Of a stretch of 56,389 bases of DNA, positions 15,467-23,965 are shown in pieces. Source of the DNA: a virus; the IMG/VR virus record IMGVR_UViG_3300035183_000021, positions 1 to 56,389 of that record. One strand, 5' to 3'. Below the pieces are notes generated by a model that had not been told where the DNA came from, searched no databases, and worked only from the letters and a program-made list of their open reading frames with translations. The number at the start of each line of letters is the position of its first letter. The first letter of the stretch is position 1. The position numbers and the translations under genes are program-made.

Positions 15467-15801
15467 TGTACGAGTACCGCGCTACGGTGATCCGTGTCGT
15501 CGATGGCGATACCATCGATTGCCGTGTGGACTTGGGCTTCGATGTGGGCGTGGATATGCGTTTGCGTCTGGCTGGCATCGATGCGCCGGAAATGAGCACG
15601 GAGGCCGGGAAAGCGGCCTCGCGCTGGCTTGCGGACAGACTGCACGCAGGCACGGAAATCATCATCAAGACGCAGAAGGATCGCCGCGAGAAGTTTGGCC
15701 GCTATCTTGCCGAGGTGTTTTTGCCTGGTGATGCCACCAGTGTCAACCAGATGATGGTCGATGCTGGGATGGCGAAACGTTATGATGGAGGTAAACGATG
15801 A
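15466..15801 (+). CDS. Staphylococcal nuclease-like (TNase) protein
   Basis: 111 residues covering one SNase domain: VVDGDTIDC (Asp13, Asp15), RLRLAGIDAPE (Arg34, Glu42) and REKFGRYLAEVFL (Arg79). These correspond to the Ca2+-binding and catalytic residues of micrococcal nuclease. No signal peptide is visible, so it probably acts in the cytoplasm, possibly on host DNA or RNA. It overlaps neighbours on both sides within the lysis block. Confidence 0.82.
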   Translation: MYEYRATVIRVVDGDTIDCRVDLGFDVGVDMRLRLAGIDAPEMSTEAGKAASRWLADRLHAGTEIIIKTQKDRREKFGRYLAEVFLPGDATSVNQMMVDAGMAKRYDGGKR

Positions 15802-16034
15802 GACCGATATTGAACTTTCTCATTGGTCTCGACATCGCCATCAATGGGCTGTTTGGTGGAGAGCGTGGAGAGACCATCAGCGCTCGGTGGGGACGTAGCC
15901 GCACCAAGGTGTGGCTTTACTACTGGGGGTGCAGGTTGCTTGACCTGATACAGCCTCGTCACTGTGAGACTGCGGCGGAGTATTTCGCGCGCATTCGCGC
16001 CATTGAGGAAGAGCAAAATGCCGATCGTCAATAG
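15798..16034 (+). CDS. Small conserved phage protein
   Basis: 78 residues with a hydrophobic N-terminus (MRPILNFLIGLDIAINGLFG) and conserved-looking GERGETISARWG. Similar short proteins occur beside phage lysis genes, from memory. It overlaps the nuclease stop by 4 bases. Function unknown. Confidence 0.6.
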   Translation: MRPILNFLIGLDIAINGLFGGERGETISARWGRSRTKVWLYYWGCRLLDLIQPRHCETAAEYFARIRAIEEEQNADRQ

Positions 16035-16049
16035 CACAGTGGAGTGATC

Positions 16050-16502
16050 ATGACAGACGAAGAACTTGCAGCGCTGGCCGCTGAGATCACAAGCAATCCG
16101 GCCTATGCCGACTGGATCGCCAACGGCAACGACCAGCAGATTGCCGACGCGCTCAACGCCATTACGAAGCCAGTAGTAGGCAAGTTGTCGCGGGCGCGGT
16201 TTTCGATGTGGTGTGGGATCACTGGTCTGCGGGCGGTCATCGCAGACCACGCAGCTAATCCGGCTTCGCCGCTTCGCTCAGTGGCGCTGACGGTGCAGGA
16301 CTTCCTGCTTGGTGGGGTGGCTGATGCGATTGATTTTGCCGATCCTGTCAATCAAGCCATGCTGCAAGCGTGGGTGCAAGCTGGGGCGATCACGCCAGAG
16401 CAGGTAAACGAACTTCTGGAGATGGCCACGACCCAGGAGCCAGTGTTTGGTACCGTAACAAATCTTGATGTGGCCCGCGCATTGGGTCGGATGGGGGTCT
16501 GA
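16050..16502 (+). CDS. Hypothetical protein of the lysis/tail accessory block
   Basis: 150 residues, helical, with an ITSNPAYADWIANGNDQQIADALNA segment seen in phage and prophage proteins near tail genes. I start at ATG 16050 (GGAG upstream) rather than GTG 16044. No catalytic motif is visible; function unknown. Confidence 0.6.
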   Translation: MTDEELAALAAEITSNPAYADWIANGNDQQIADALNAITKPVVGKLSRARFSMWCGITGLRAVIADHAANPASPLRSVALTVQDFLLGGVADAIDFADPVNQAMLQAWVQAGAITPEQVNELLEMATTQEPVFGTVTNLDVARALGRMGV

Positions 16503-16503
16503 T

Positions 16504-16956
16504 ATGCCGATCACAACCAATGACATGATTGTCAAATTTGGCACGACGAAGACGCTCGAAGCCAATGGAGCCAGCATCGCCAACAACACCATCGTGAAAG
16601 CGGATGATGCAACGTACAGCATCATCGCGGACGGCGACAACGCGCCGGACGCGGAATTCGTTCTTGCCTGCACGTTCTCGACAGCGCCGACGGTCAATAC
16701 CACCATCGATCTGTATGCCGCCGAGCAGGACATCGACGGCACCAATGACGCTGCCGACCCAACGACGACCTACAAGCCGCGTTACATCGGCAGTTTCGTG
16801 GTCAATAACGTTACGACTACGCAATATCTCAAAGTGGTCGCCAGCAATGTTCCGACCGTAGCCTATTACTTCCTCCACAATAACGGCACTGGCCAAACCG
16901 TCAATGCAGGCTGGACACTCAAAGTCACCCCGCGCACGGTAGGCCCGAAGGTCTAA
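16504..16956 (+). CDS. Hypothetical beta-rich virion-type protein
   Basis: 150 residues from the ATG at 16504, one base after the preceding stop. A Thr/Asn/Ala-rich beta pattern resembles small phage structural proteins that precede LamG-like proteins. The next gene begins immediately after its stop. No specific domain recognised. Confidence 0.55.
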   Translation: MPITTNDMIVKFGTTKTLEANGASIANNTIVKADDATYSIIADGDNAPDAEFVLACTFSTAPTVNTTIDLYAAEQDIDGTNDAADPTTTYKPRYIGSFVVNNVTTTQYLKVVASNVPTVAYYFLHNNGTGQTVNAGWTLKVTPRTVGPKV

Positions 16957-18489
16957 ATGGTGGCTAATCTGGTACTGTCAAAGGGGTTCCAAGAGCAGCC
17001 GACAGGGTTGCTCGAAATCTCCGCAGAGGCGCGCGCTAATGGTCTGCATGCCGCCTTGTTACCAGCGGCACAAGGTTGGCAAGATATAGCCGGTAAATTG
17101 CTGGTCACTGGCGGCAGTGGCACTCGGTCAACTAGCGGCAGCAGCCTGGGGAATACGAGGAAGCTGACAGCAGCGGCAGATTTTTTTCTAGACCCGACGG
17201 CTGGCGCGCCCGGTTCTTACATGTGGGTACTGCGCGGTCGTTTTTCTGGGCTAGCCACGTGGGCCGGGTTTTTCAGCCGCACGGCGGACAATGGTACAGG
17301 GCATGGCTGGGCGTGGCAACGAGAGTCGTCCAATGACAGGCTGCGCGTTTATCATGCGAATGATTCCAGTTATGTTGATCTCGGTACGGTAAATGACCTG
17401 CTGGATAACCTTCCGCATACACTCGTTGGTGTATATCATAACGGCCGGTTAGCGCTCTACAGAGACGGCGTACTAATACGTTCGGCTACGCTATCTGGCG
17501 CACCGGCATACGTTCCTGGTCAGGGTCAGGTCAAAATTGGGTCGTCCCGAGATGTAGCGGGTCTTTCGGCCGAGCTGTCGCTAGCCGCGCTATTCTATCC
17601 GCGAGGTGATCCGAATGCGTATGCACAGGCTCTGTCCATAAACCCGTGGCGAATCTTCAGGCCCGCCCGCCGCGTTCTGTATTTCGATGTTGGAGGAGGC
17701 GGTGGTGCTGCTGCCCTTAATGGCGCTGCTTATGCTGCCGCGTCAGCCTCTGCATCCCTCACCACCGCCATTCCGCTCGTCGGCGCGGCGGCGTCAATTG
17801 CTACGACATCGGGTGCGCTCTCGACTGCCATCAAACTGTCCGGGGACGCGACGGCCACCGCGACTGCAACAGGCGACCTTATCACCCAGATCGTTCTATC
17901 CGGCTCCGCGCTCGCCCAGGCCATAGCCTCGGCTGGGCTGTACACCGGTATCCCGTTATCTGGCGATGCCAAGGCTGTTGCTGCTGCGGTGGGTAGCATC
18001 ACCACGCAGATCACGCTGTCCGGCCAGGCGATTGCAGCCGCGATGGCGTCCGGCGCGCTCACCGCTCCAGGTGCGGGATTGTCCGGATCGGCGCAAGCTC
18101 AGACATCTGCCAGCGGCTCGCTCGTGACCGCCATCCCGCTTGTCGGGGATGCACGCGCCTATGCGACGGCAGACGGCGGCCTGACTACGCTGATCAAGCT
18201 GTCTGGCGTGGCTGCTTCGGTTTCAGCAGCAACTGGAAATCTGACAATCTCTACTACAATATCTGGTGCAGCGTTGGCTGCGGCGCTTGCGTCTAGCACT
18301 TTGACTACGCAGATCACGCTTTCCGGGGATGCACTTTCATTTGCTGTTGCTAGTGGTATGCTTGATGGTGGTACGGCAGCCATTGATTACAGATGGTCTA
18401 TTCGTCCACATGCTCGTCGGTATGCAGCAAAGCCATCCCGGTCATGGCGGGTCAAACCATTGCGTCGTCGATATATTGGGAGTAGATGA
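16957..18489 (+). CDS. LamG-like lectin domain protein with LSG-repeat array
   Basis: 510 residues. About residues 60-235 read as a concanavalin/LamG-type sandwich (HTLVGVYHNGRLALYRDGV, then SINPWRIFRPARR, a common closing motif). Residues 255-470 are about nine imperfect repeats of some 22 residues, with the pattern L-T-x-I-x-LSG-x-A-x-A-x-A-x-G. The basic end is RWRVKPLRRRYIGSR-like. Probably a virion surface protein that binds carbohydrate. The repeat region may form a beta-solenoid or fibre. Confidence 0.65.
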   Translation: MVANLVLSKGFQEQPTGLLEISAEARANGLHAALLPAAQGWQDIAGKLLVTGGSGTRSTSGSSLGNTRKLTAAADFFLDPTAGAPGSYMWVLRGRFSGLATWAGFFSRTADNGTGHGWAWQRESSNDRLRVYHANDSSYVDLGTVNDLLDNLPHTLVGVYHNGRLALYRDGVLIRSATLSGAPAYVPGQGQVKIGSSRDVAGLSAELSLAALFYPRGDPNAYAQALSINPWRIFRPARRVLYFDVGGGGGAAALNGAAYAAASASASLTTAIPLVGAAASIATTSGALSTAIKLSGDATATATATGDLITQIVLSGSALAQAIASAGLYTGIPLSGDAKAVAAAVGSITTQITLSGQAIAAAMASGALTAPGAGLSGSAQAQTSASGSLVTAIPLVGDARAYATADGGLTTLIKLSGVAASVSAATGNLTISTTISGAALAAALASSTLTTQITLSGDALSFAVASGMLDGGTAAIDYRWSIRPHARRYAAKPSRSWRVKPLRRRYIGSR

Positions 18490-18800
18490 TGTTACCAGTC
18501 GTCGATCCGACAGAAATTGTCCCTCTGGAGTTTGATTTTTCTGGGCTTTTGAAAAGCTACCCGTCCGCGATTATCACTGGGCAGCGGATTGGCATTAGTG
18601 TTGTGAGTGGGGTCGATGACGATCCCGCCAGTCGGCTTTATGGTGCCCCTGTAGTTTCTGGTTTGCTGATTACGCAGTGGTTTCGTCCTCTTCCGGCTGG
18701 GGTCAAATATCGCATTACTTGTAATGTGGATGTGTCAAATACCAACTATAAGCCTACTATCGCTATTGAGCTCACTGTGGAAAATAGGGTAGATGCTTGA
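18486..18800 (+). CDS. Small phage structural protein
   Basis: 104 residues; an Ig-like beta pattern (FDFSGLL, ISVVSGVDDDPASRL, RITCNVDVSNTNYKPTIAIE) typical of small phage proteins next to LamG/fibre genes. It overlaps the preceding stop; a second ATG is at 18489. A 41-base gap follows. Confidence 0.55.
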   Translation: MMLPVVDPTEIVPLEFDFSGLLKSYPSAIITGQRIGISVVSGVDDDPASRLYGAPVVSGLLITQWFRPLPAGVKYRITCNVDVSNTNYKPTIAIELTVENRVDA

Positions 18801-18841
18801 TAGTGGTAAGGTGGCGAAATGGTATTTAGGATAGTGTAGCT

Positions 18842-21418
18842 ATGGCTAGTATAAAGATTGTTGGGTTCCTCGGCATCGCGCCGAAAATCTCGCCTGAGCT
18901 ACTTCCTGCTACGGCTGGGCAGGTTGCGAAGAATTGCAAGTTGTATTCGGGGGATTTGATTCCATATCCGCAACCTGTCGTTGTTGGGAACACTGGTCGT
19001 ACCGGTCCTATTAAGACGCTATTCGCGCTTCGTGATCCTGATACGGGGGCGAAGAAATGGCTTTCATGGGCGACAGATGTGGATATAGTGGTTGCGTCCA
19101 AGACTGACAAGAAAGAACAACGGTTTTATTACACAGGGGATGGTGCTCCTAAAGTCAGTAACTACAAATTAGCCACCTCTGGCGCTCCGCCTTATCCTGT
19201 AGGGTACTATGATCTCGGGTTGCCTATTCCTGAGAATAGCGCAAAATTGACCACGACTGCGGTTAAGTTCACCACGAAAACCACCGTAAGCTACGCCCGC
19301 GACAATTTCAATGTTGTAACGATTGTGACTAGCAAACCACACGGGTTGCGAACTGGTAATTATGTGTCAGTGTCAGGGTTCACTTACGTTAATGGCACAT
19401 ATAGCCAGTCTGGGACGACTATTACTGTTACAATCAATAATCATGGTCTATCGGACGGCGCGCAAGTTACATTGGATTTCACGTCTGGTTCTGCTCCAGA
19501 TGGGACCTATGTAATATCTAATGTTACCACTAATACGTTTGACGTTATTACATCGGTGTCTCAAACTACTAGTGGTAATGTTCGCTGGGATATTCGGAAT
19601 CTGAACGCTTTCAATGTCGAGTGTACGGTAATAGATAGCACTACTTTCACGTATTTCAGTCCTGGTCCGGCTATTGCCACTACGCCGAGTTCAGTGGGGA
19701 TGGTTGAGTTGGCCGGTCTCCCGCAAGCGCGGTCGTATGTGTTTACATGGTACACACCGTGGGATGAGGAGTCTATTGCGTCGAAGCCTTCTGACGATTT
19801 ATATATCAAAGAAGGTATTACTGTAGCCGTTTCCAATCTTCCGACAACCAAACCTGCTGGGAATAACTTCGTTCGTGGGGTACGGTTGTATCGCACCGTG
19901 GCGTCAGCGGCTGGGTCTGACTATTTCTTGTTGGATACTTTGTGGTTTCCTATAGAGATCACAAAAGTCGAACGGGATTCGTCTTCTGTTTCCACGATTA
20001 CTACGCTCTACCCTCATAATTTGAACGTAGATGACCGGTTTCTTATTGCGGGGCTCACAGGGGTAGCTGCTTCGTTTAACGTTCCTGGTACAGTAACTGA
20101 TGTCGTCGATGATTACACGTTCAAGTTCAGTCAATCTCCACTTGGTAGTGTTCCGCAGACTACTGTTACTGGTGGTTACGTCTATCATGACATTTCTGAA
20201 AACCCGCCCACGACTCCTCAGCGTTATTGGGGGTACACGTTAACTGGTACTTATAGTCAGACTGGTACGACGATTACTATCACGATCCCGAGCCATAATC
20301 TTACCGCAGGTTCAAAAGTATATTTGAAGTTCACTTCTGGCTCGGCCGTGAATGGTGTTTACACAATTGACAGCGTTACGACAAATACTTTTACGGTTAC
20401 TGCGGAAGCTGCTGCTACTACATCTGGTAACGTAACAGTTGATGGGTACGTTTTTATCGATGACTTCGATTCACGGGTTCTGCTTGATGTTCTTGGATCG
20501 GATAACTACGACCCGCCGCCGAAAGACCTCCAAGGATTGACAGTGATCCAGAACAATATCTTGTGTGGGTTTGTCGGTAACACGTTGTATTTTTCTGAGC
20601 CTGGACGCCCCCATGCTTGGCCTGCTTCTTATGCAGTGCATCTTGAGCACAATATTGTGGGTATTGCGGCAGTCGGTGGTTCCGCGTTGGTGGTAACAGA
20701 CTCGTATCCATATCTTGTATCAGGAGCTGACCCTGCTAATAGGATGTCTGTTGCACGGATTGACGCGCATATTCCGTGCCTAAGTAAAAGCAGCCTCGTG
20801 ACGATGGATTATGGGGCTGTGTATTCGACTCATGATGGACTAGCAGTATATTCACCAGCTAGTGGACCTGCTCTCGTTACTAAGTTGCTGTATAACTACG
20901 ACACATGGCGAGCCCACATTGACCCGTCTACAGTAGTTGCCGAGTATTATGGTGGTAGCTATTTCGCATCCCACTCGACTGGCGCATTTGTTTTTGAGCA
21001 AGATGCTAAGACTGGCGGGTTCTTTGTCGATCTAGATAATAGCTTCTCTGCTCCGTGGTATGACCCAATCGATGGTGCTGTATATTATGTAGCGGGTACC
21101 AATGGGGATGTTTATAAGTGGAATGATACGAACCAGCCGCCTATGACCCAGAGGTGGAAATCGAAAGTCCTCATTACCAAAGATATAGTCAATTTGGGAG
21201 CGGCTCGTATCATTGCAGACTATAATGGGGAAGATGGCGTAACATTTCGGTTGTGGGTTGATAAGCAGCTTCTGTTTGAGGTGACGGTGTATACCCCTGA
21301 AATTTTCCGGCTTCCTACGGGGTATCGTAGTGATACTTTTGAGGTAGAGGTAGAAAGTAGCATTCGCATTCGCGCTATTCACCTTGCCGAAACACCTTTA
21401 GGATTAGGGGAAATTTGA
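18842..21418 (+). CDS. Large tail protein (putative tail tube/nozzle)
   Basis: 858 residues. The start (KIVGFLGIAPKISPELLPATAGQVAKNCKLYSGDLIPYPQP is the region) is typical of large podovirus tail proteins. Between residues 150-560 there are several repeats of about 45-90 residues with HGL-x-x-G-x-x-V and SGTTITVTI patterns, like FCCH-type beta modules. The C-terminal half has beta-propeller-like segments (AVYSTHDGLAVYSPASG). Position before the internal proteins suggests tail nozzle function; not proven by motif. Confidence 0.6.
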   Translation: MASIKIVGFLGIAPKISPELLPATAGQVAKNCKLYSGDLIPYPQPVVVGNTGRTGPIKTLFALRDPDTGAKKWLSWATDVDIVVASKTDKKEQRFYYTGDGAPKVSNYKLATSGAPPYPVGYYDLGLPIPENSAKLTTTAVKFTTKTTVSYARDNFNVVTIVTSKPHGLRTGNYVSVSGFTYVNGTYSQSGTTITVTINNHGLSDGAQVTLDFTSGSAPDGTYVISNVTTNTFDVITSVSQTTSGNVRWDIRNLNAFNVECTVIDSTTFTYFSPGPAIATTPSSVGMVELAGLPQARSYVFTWYTPWDEESIASKPSDDLYIKEGITVAVSNLPTTKPAGNNFVRGVRLYRTVASAAGSDYFLLDTLWFPIEITKVERDSSSVSTITTLYPHNLNVDDRFLIAGLTGVAASFNVPGTVTDVVDDYTFKFSQSPLGSVPQTTVTGGYVYHDISENPPTTPQRYWGYTLTGTYSQTGTTITITIPSHNLTAGSKVYLKFTSGSAVNGVYTIDSVTTNTFTVTAEAAATTSGNVTVDGYVFIDDFDSRVLLDVLGSDNYDPPPKDLQGLTVIQNNILCGFVGNTLYFSEPGRPHAWPASYAVHLEHNIVGIAAVGGSALVVTDSYPYLVSGADPANRMSVARIDAHIPCLSKSSLVTMDYGAVYSTHDGLAVYSPASGPALVTKLLYNYDTWRAHIDPSTVVAEYYGGSYFASHSTGAFVFEQDAKTGGFFVDLDNSFSAPWYDPIDGAVYYVAGTNGDVYKWNDTNQPPMTQRWKSKVLITKDIVNLGAARIIADYNGEDGVTFRLWVDKQLLFEVTVYTPEIFRLPTGYRSDTFEVEVESSIRIRAIHLAETPLGLGEI

Positions 21419-21774
21419 TGGCAACACGTGGCGCACGTTTTGCGGCGATTCCTAGCATCCCTCAAGGAGGGATAACTGACTGGCAGTTTAGCTTGTTAAC
21501 TGCCATGAAGGAGAACATTGAGCTCTTGACAGGTGCCCGTGGCTCGGATGATTCTGCTCGTGCTATCCTTAAAGGACAACTTACGGTAGCTAATCCGCCT
21601 CCCCAGACGATGGTGAGAGTGACGGCAGAAGGTACTGGATATATAATCAGTGGGGTGGCTGTACCAAGTATCGACGACTATAGCAAGTTGATCTTGGATG
21701 TCCAGCAATTGGCAAACGACGTGGCTAATTTACGAGCAACGTTGAATGCGTTGATCAACCAACTGAAGGGGTGA
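21418..21774 (+). CDS. Small tail-region hypothetical protein
   Basis: 118 residues from ATG 21418 (AGGGG upstream), overlapping the tail protein's stop. The middle holds a DWQFSLLTAMKENIELLTG segment. The C-terminus is a likely coiled coil (VQQLANDVANLRATLNALINQL), suggesting oligomerisation. No named family recognised. Confidence 0.6.
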   Translation: MATRGARFAAIPSIPQGGITDWQFSLLTAMKENIELLTGARGSDDSARAILKGQLTVANPPPQTMVRVTAEGTGYIISGVAVPSIDDYSKLILDVQQLANDVANLRATLNALINQLKG

Positions 21775-21776
21775 TC

Positions 21777-22223
21777 ATGAAAAATCTGGGTAATCCTGGT
21801 TTGAGTATGGGGAATATGCTCGGGCAGACGGGTGCTGGGCTTGCTCCGCAAGGGCAGATGCCGCATGGTGGGCTAACGCCCCAAATGCTAGAAATGCACC
21901 TCAATCAATTTGTTACTCAGCATCCGCAGCAGCTTGCCCAGCTTCGTGCTGCAATTATGGAACTAATGCAAACTGGTGAGCTGACTCCTCAAGAGCTGAA
22001 TATGATCATCCAGCTTGCTACTGTTGCAGCGCAGAATCCTGAACTATATCCCTATGTACGGCGCTTCGCTATTCAACAAGGTCTCGCCACTGAGCAGGAT
22101 TTGCCGGAGCAGTATGACCCAGGATTGGTCTTTGTGTTGCTTCTCGCTGCACGAGCTGTACAGGCCGACATTGGTGGGCAAAACATGTTGCAAGGTGGTT
22201 CGCCTACAATGGCAGGAGCTTGA
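21777..22223 (+). CDS. Hypothetical helical protein, possible internal virion component
   Basis: 148 residues from ATG 21777, with a Gly/Met/Gln-rich start and helical remainder (LNMIIQLATVAAQNPELYPYVRRF region). It lies between tail and internal virion proteins. GGGG precedes the start. Unrecognised. Confidence 0.55.
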   Translation: MKNLGNPGLSMGNMLGQTGAGLAPQGQMPHGGLTPQMLEMHLNQFVTQHPQQLAQLRAAIMELMQTGELTPQELNMIIQLATVAAQNPELYPYVRRFAIQQGLATEQDLPEQYDPGLVFVLLLAARAVQADIGGQNMLQGGSPTMAGA

Positions 22224-22233
22224 AACATAGGCT

Positions 22234-22683
22234 ATGAGCACTCTGTCTATCGAAATGCTGACCCCTGAACGGGTTACTGAATTGTGGCCGGTTTTGGAAC
22301 CTTATTTTGAGGCAGCATGTAAGGGTAACGAAATCGCCAAGGATGAGATGGATGCTAAAGACATCTATGTTTTGGCTGTTGTTGGAATGGTAGCAGTGTT
22401 TGTAGGATTTGAAAACGGCGAGCCAGCTTGTGTTCTGTGTATTCAGTTCAACGTCACGAATGGTCATAAAGGCGCAGACATCATGGCACTGGCGGGGCGG
22501 AATCTGATGAAATTCAAAGCAGCGTACTGGCGCACTATTCTTGACTGGCTCAAAGCTAACGGCGTAGAGTTTCTTGATGCGTATGTGCCCGAACGCCGCG
22601 CGAAGTTATATATGAATCGCTTCGGGTTTAATAAATCCTGTGCTTACATTAGGATGACCTTACAAGGAGAGAATCATGAGTAA
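22234..22683 (+). CDS. GNAT-like internal virion protein
   Basis: 149 residues, with an acetyltransferase-like core ending in MNRFGFNKSCAYIRMTL. T7-like phages carry short proteins of this type next to internal virion genes; acetyl-CoA-binding residues are not clear here, so enzymatic activity is doubtful. Its end overlaps the next gene by 8 bases. The ribosome binding site is weak. Confidence 0.5.
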   Translation: MSTLSIEMLTPERVTELWPVLEPYFEAACKGNEIAKDEMDAKDIYVLAVVGMVAVFVGFENGEPACVLCIQFNVTNGHKGADIMALAGRNLMKFKAAYWRTILDWLKANGVEFLDAYVPERRAKLYMNRFGFNKSCAYIRMTLQGENHE

Positions 22684-23935
22684 GGGCGCTAGTGCAGTTG
22701 TTAGTGTGGCCGCAGCTATCGCTATCCCTTTTGCTGCTCCTGTAATTGCTGAGACGATTGGGCTTTCCGCTGCTATTGGATCAGCGTTGGGTTCGGCTAC
22801 TGCTGGAAGCGTGCTTGGCGGCGCTCTTGTAGGAGCAACGCTTGGCGCAGCTAAAGGGGCTATATTTGGTGAGAATGTAGGAAAAAGCGCCTTGATGGGT
22901 GGCCTTAGCGGCGGCATTGGCGGATATGTGGCCGCACCGAGTGCTGCCACCGCAGCAGGAGCCTCTGGGGGTGCTGGGCATGGGATAGCTTCTTACTCTA
23001 TTAGCCCTCCTGCGGCTAGTCTCACGAGTACAATGGGCGGAGGTGTTGGCTTGACTTCACCTTCAGCGTTTAGTGGTGAGTTGGCGACTGGTCTGTCCGA
23101 TGCTGCGGCGTTTGGACCAGTAGATTACAGTCTTGCTGCGGGTACGGAATTCCCTACTGTTGGGGTAAAACCGCCCATGATGGGGGCTGGACTGAGTGTA
23201 CCTAGTTCAGGTTTTGCCAATGTTGCATCTTCTACTGCTGGTGCTGCGTCTTCTACGCCTACGACATTTGTAGAAGCCTTGAAACAGGTTCCTTCCCAGA
23301 TTGCGGCGAGGTTTTCTGATCCAAAAGCACTGGCTGATCTGACACTTCGTGCTGCCGGGCAACTTGCGGGTTCTGCTTTTGCAGGAGATGGACTTTCTCC
23401 CGAGGAGCGACAGTTGTTGAACGCACAGACAGCGGAATTGCAAAAACTGCAACAAACCAATCAAGACCTCTTTAACCAGCGTTTGCAGGCAGCGCAGCAG
23501 CTTATGGGGGAATCGCGGTATTTCGATCCTGAGTATTTCGGCTTGCAAAGCGCGCGGCGCGCCCAAATTGCCGACGCCCGTGCTAAACGTGCTGGATTGC
23601 GTGGTCTTGAAGACCCTGTTCGTCAAGCTGAGGCCCGTCGGTTTGATCTGGCAACTGCTCGTGACGCAGCGACTGCTTTTGATGTAGGCTATGGCACTGG
23701 AGTTCAGGGACGGTTGCATACTCTTACCGCAGGGATCAATGCGATGCCGACTGGGTTCCCATCTAGTATGATTGATTACACGAGTCTGCGAAATGCCTAC
23801 AGTGATGCTGCCGAGCGCGTTCGTAAGAAACAGGCAAGTATTGGAACGTTGTTCGGCTCGCTGACGGGGTATTATGAAACGCAGAAACCGCAGGGTCAGC
23901 AACAGCAGCAACAGCAGCAACAGCAATGGAGCTAG
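22676..23935 (+). CDS. Putative internal (ejected) virion protein, Gly/Ala-rich
   Basis: 419 residues. The first 100 residues are a hydrophobic Gly/Ala-rich membrane-active stretch (GSALGSATAGSVLGGALVGA). The C-terminal part is a helical, charged region (about 225-390), ending in ten consecutive Gln. This fits a protein ejected to help form a channel across the envelope. CAAGGAG precedes the ATG. Located directly before a transglycosylase-bearing internal protein. Confidence 0.6.
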   Translation: MSKGASAVVSVAAAIAIPFAAPVIAETIGLSAAIGSALGSATAGSVLGGALVGATLGAAKGAIFGENVGKSALMGGLSGGIGGYVAAPSAATAAGASGGAGHGIASYSISPPAASLTSTMGGGVGLTSPSAFSGELATGLSDAAAFGPVDYSLAAGTEFPTVGVKPPMMGAGLSVPSSGFANVASSTAGAASSTPTTFVEALKQVPSQIAARFSDPKALADLTLRAAGQLAGSAFAGDGLSPEERQLLNAQTAELQKLQQTNQDLFNQRLQAAQQLMGESRYFDPEYFGLQSARRAQIADARAKRAGLRGLEDPVRQAEARRFDLATARDAATAFDVGYGTGVQGRLHTLTAGINAMPTGFPSSMIDYTSLRNAYSDAAERVRKKQASIGTLFGSLTGYYETQKPQGQQQQQQQQQQWS

Positions 23936-23965
23936 CGGTAAATCGCAGTAGCTAAGGAGTACATC

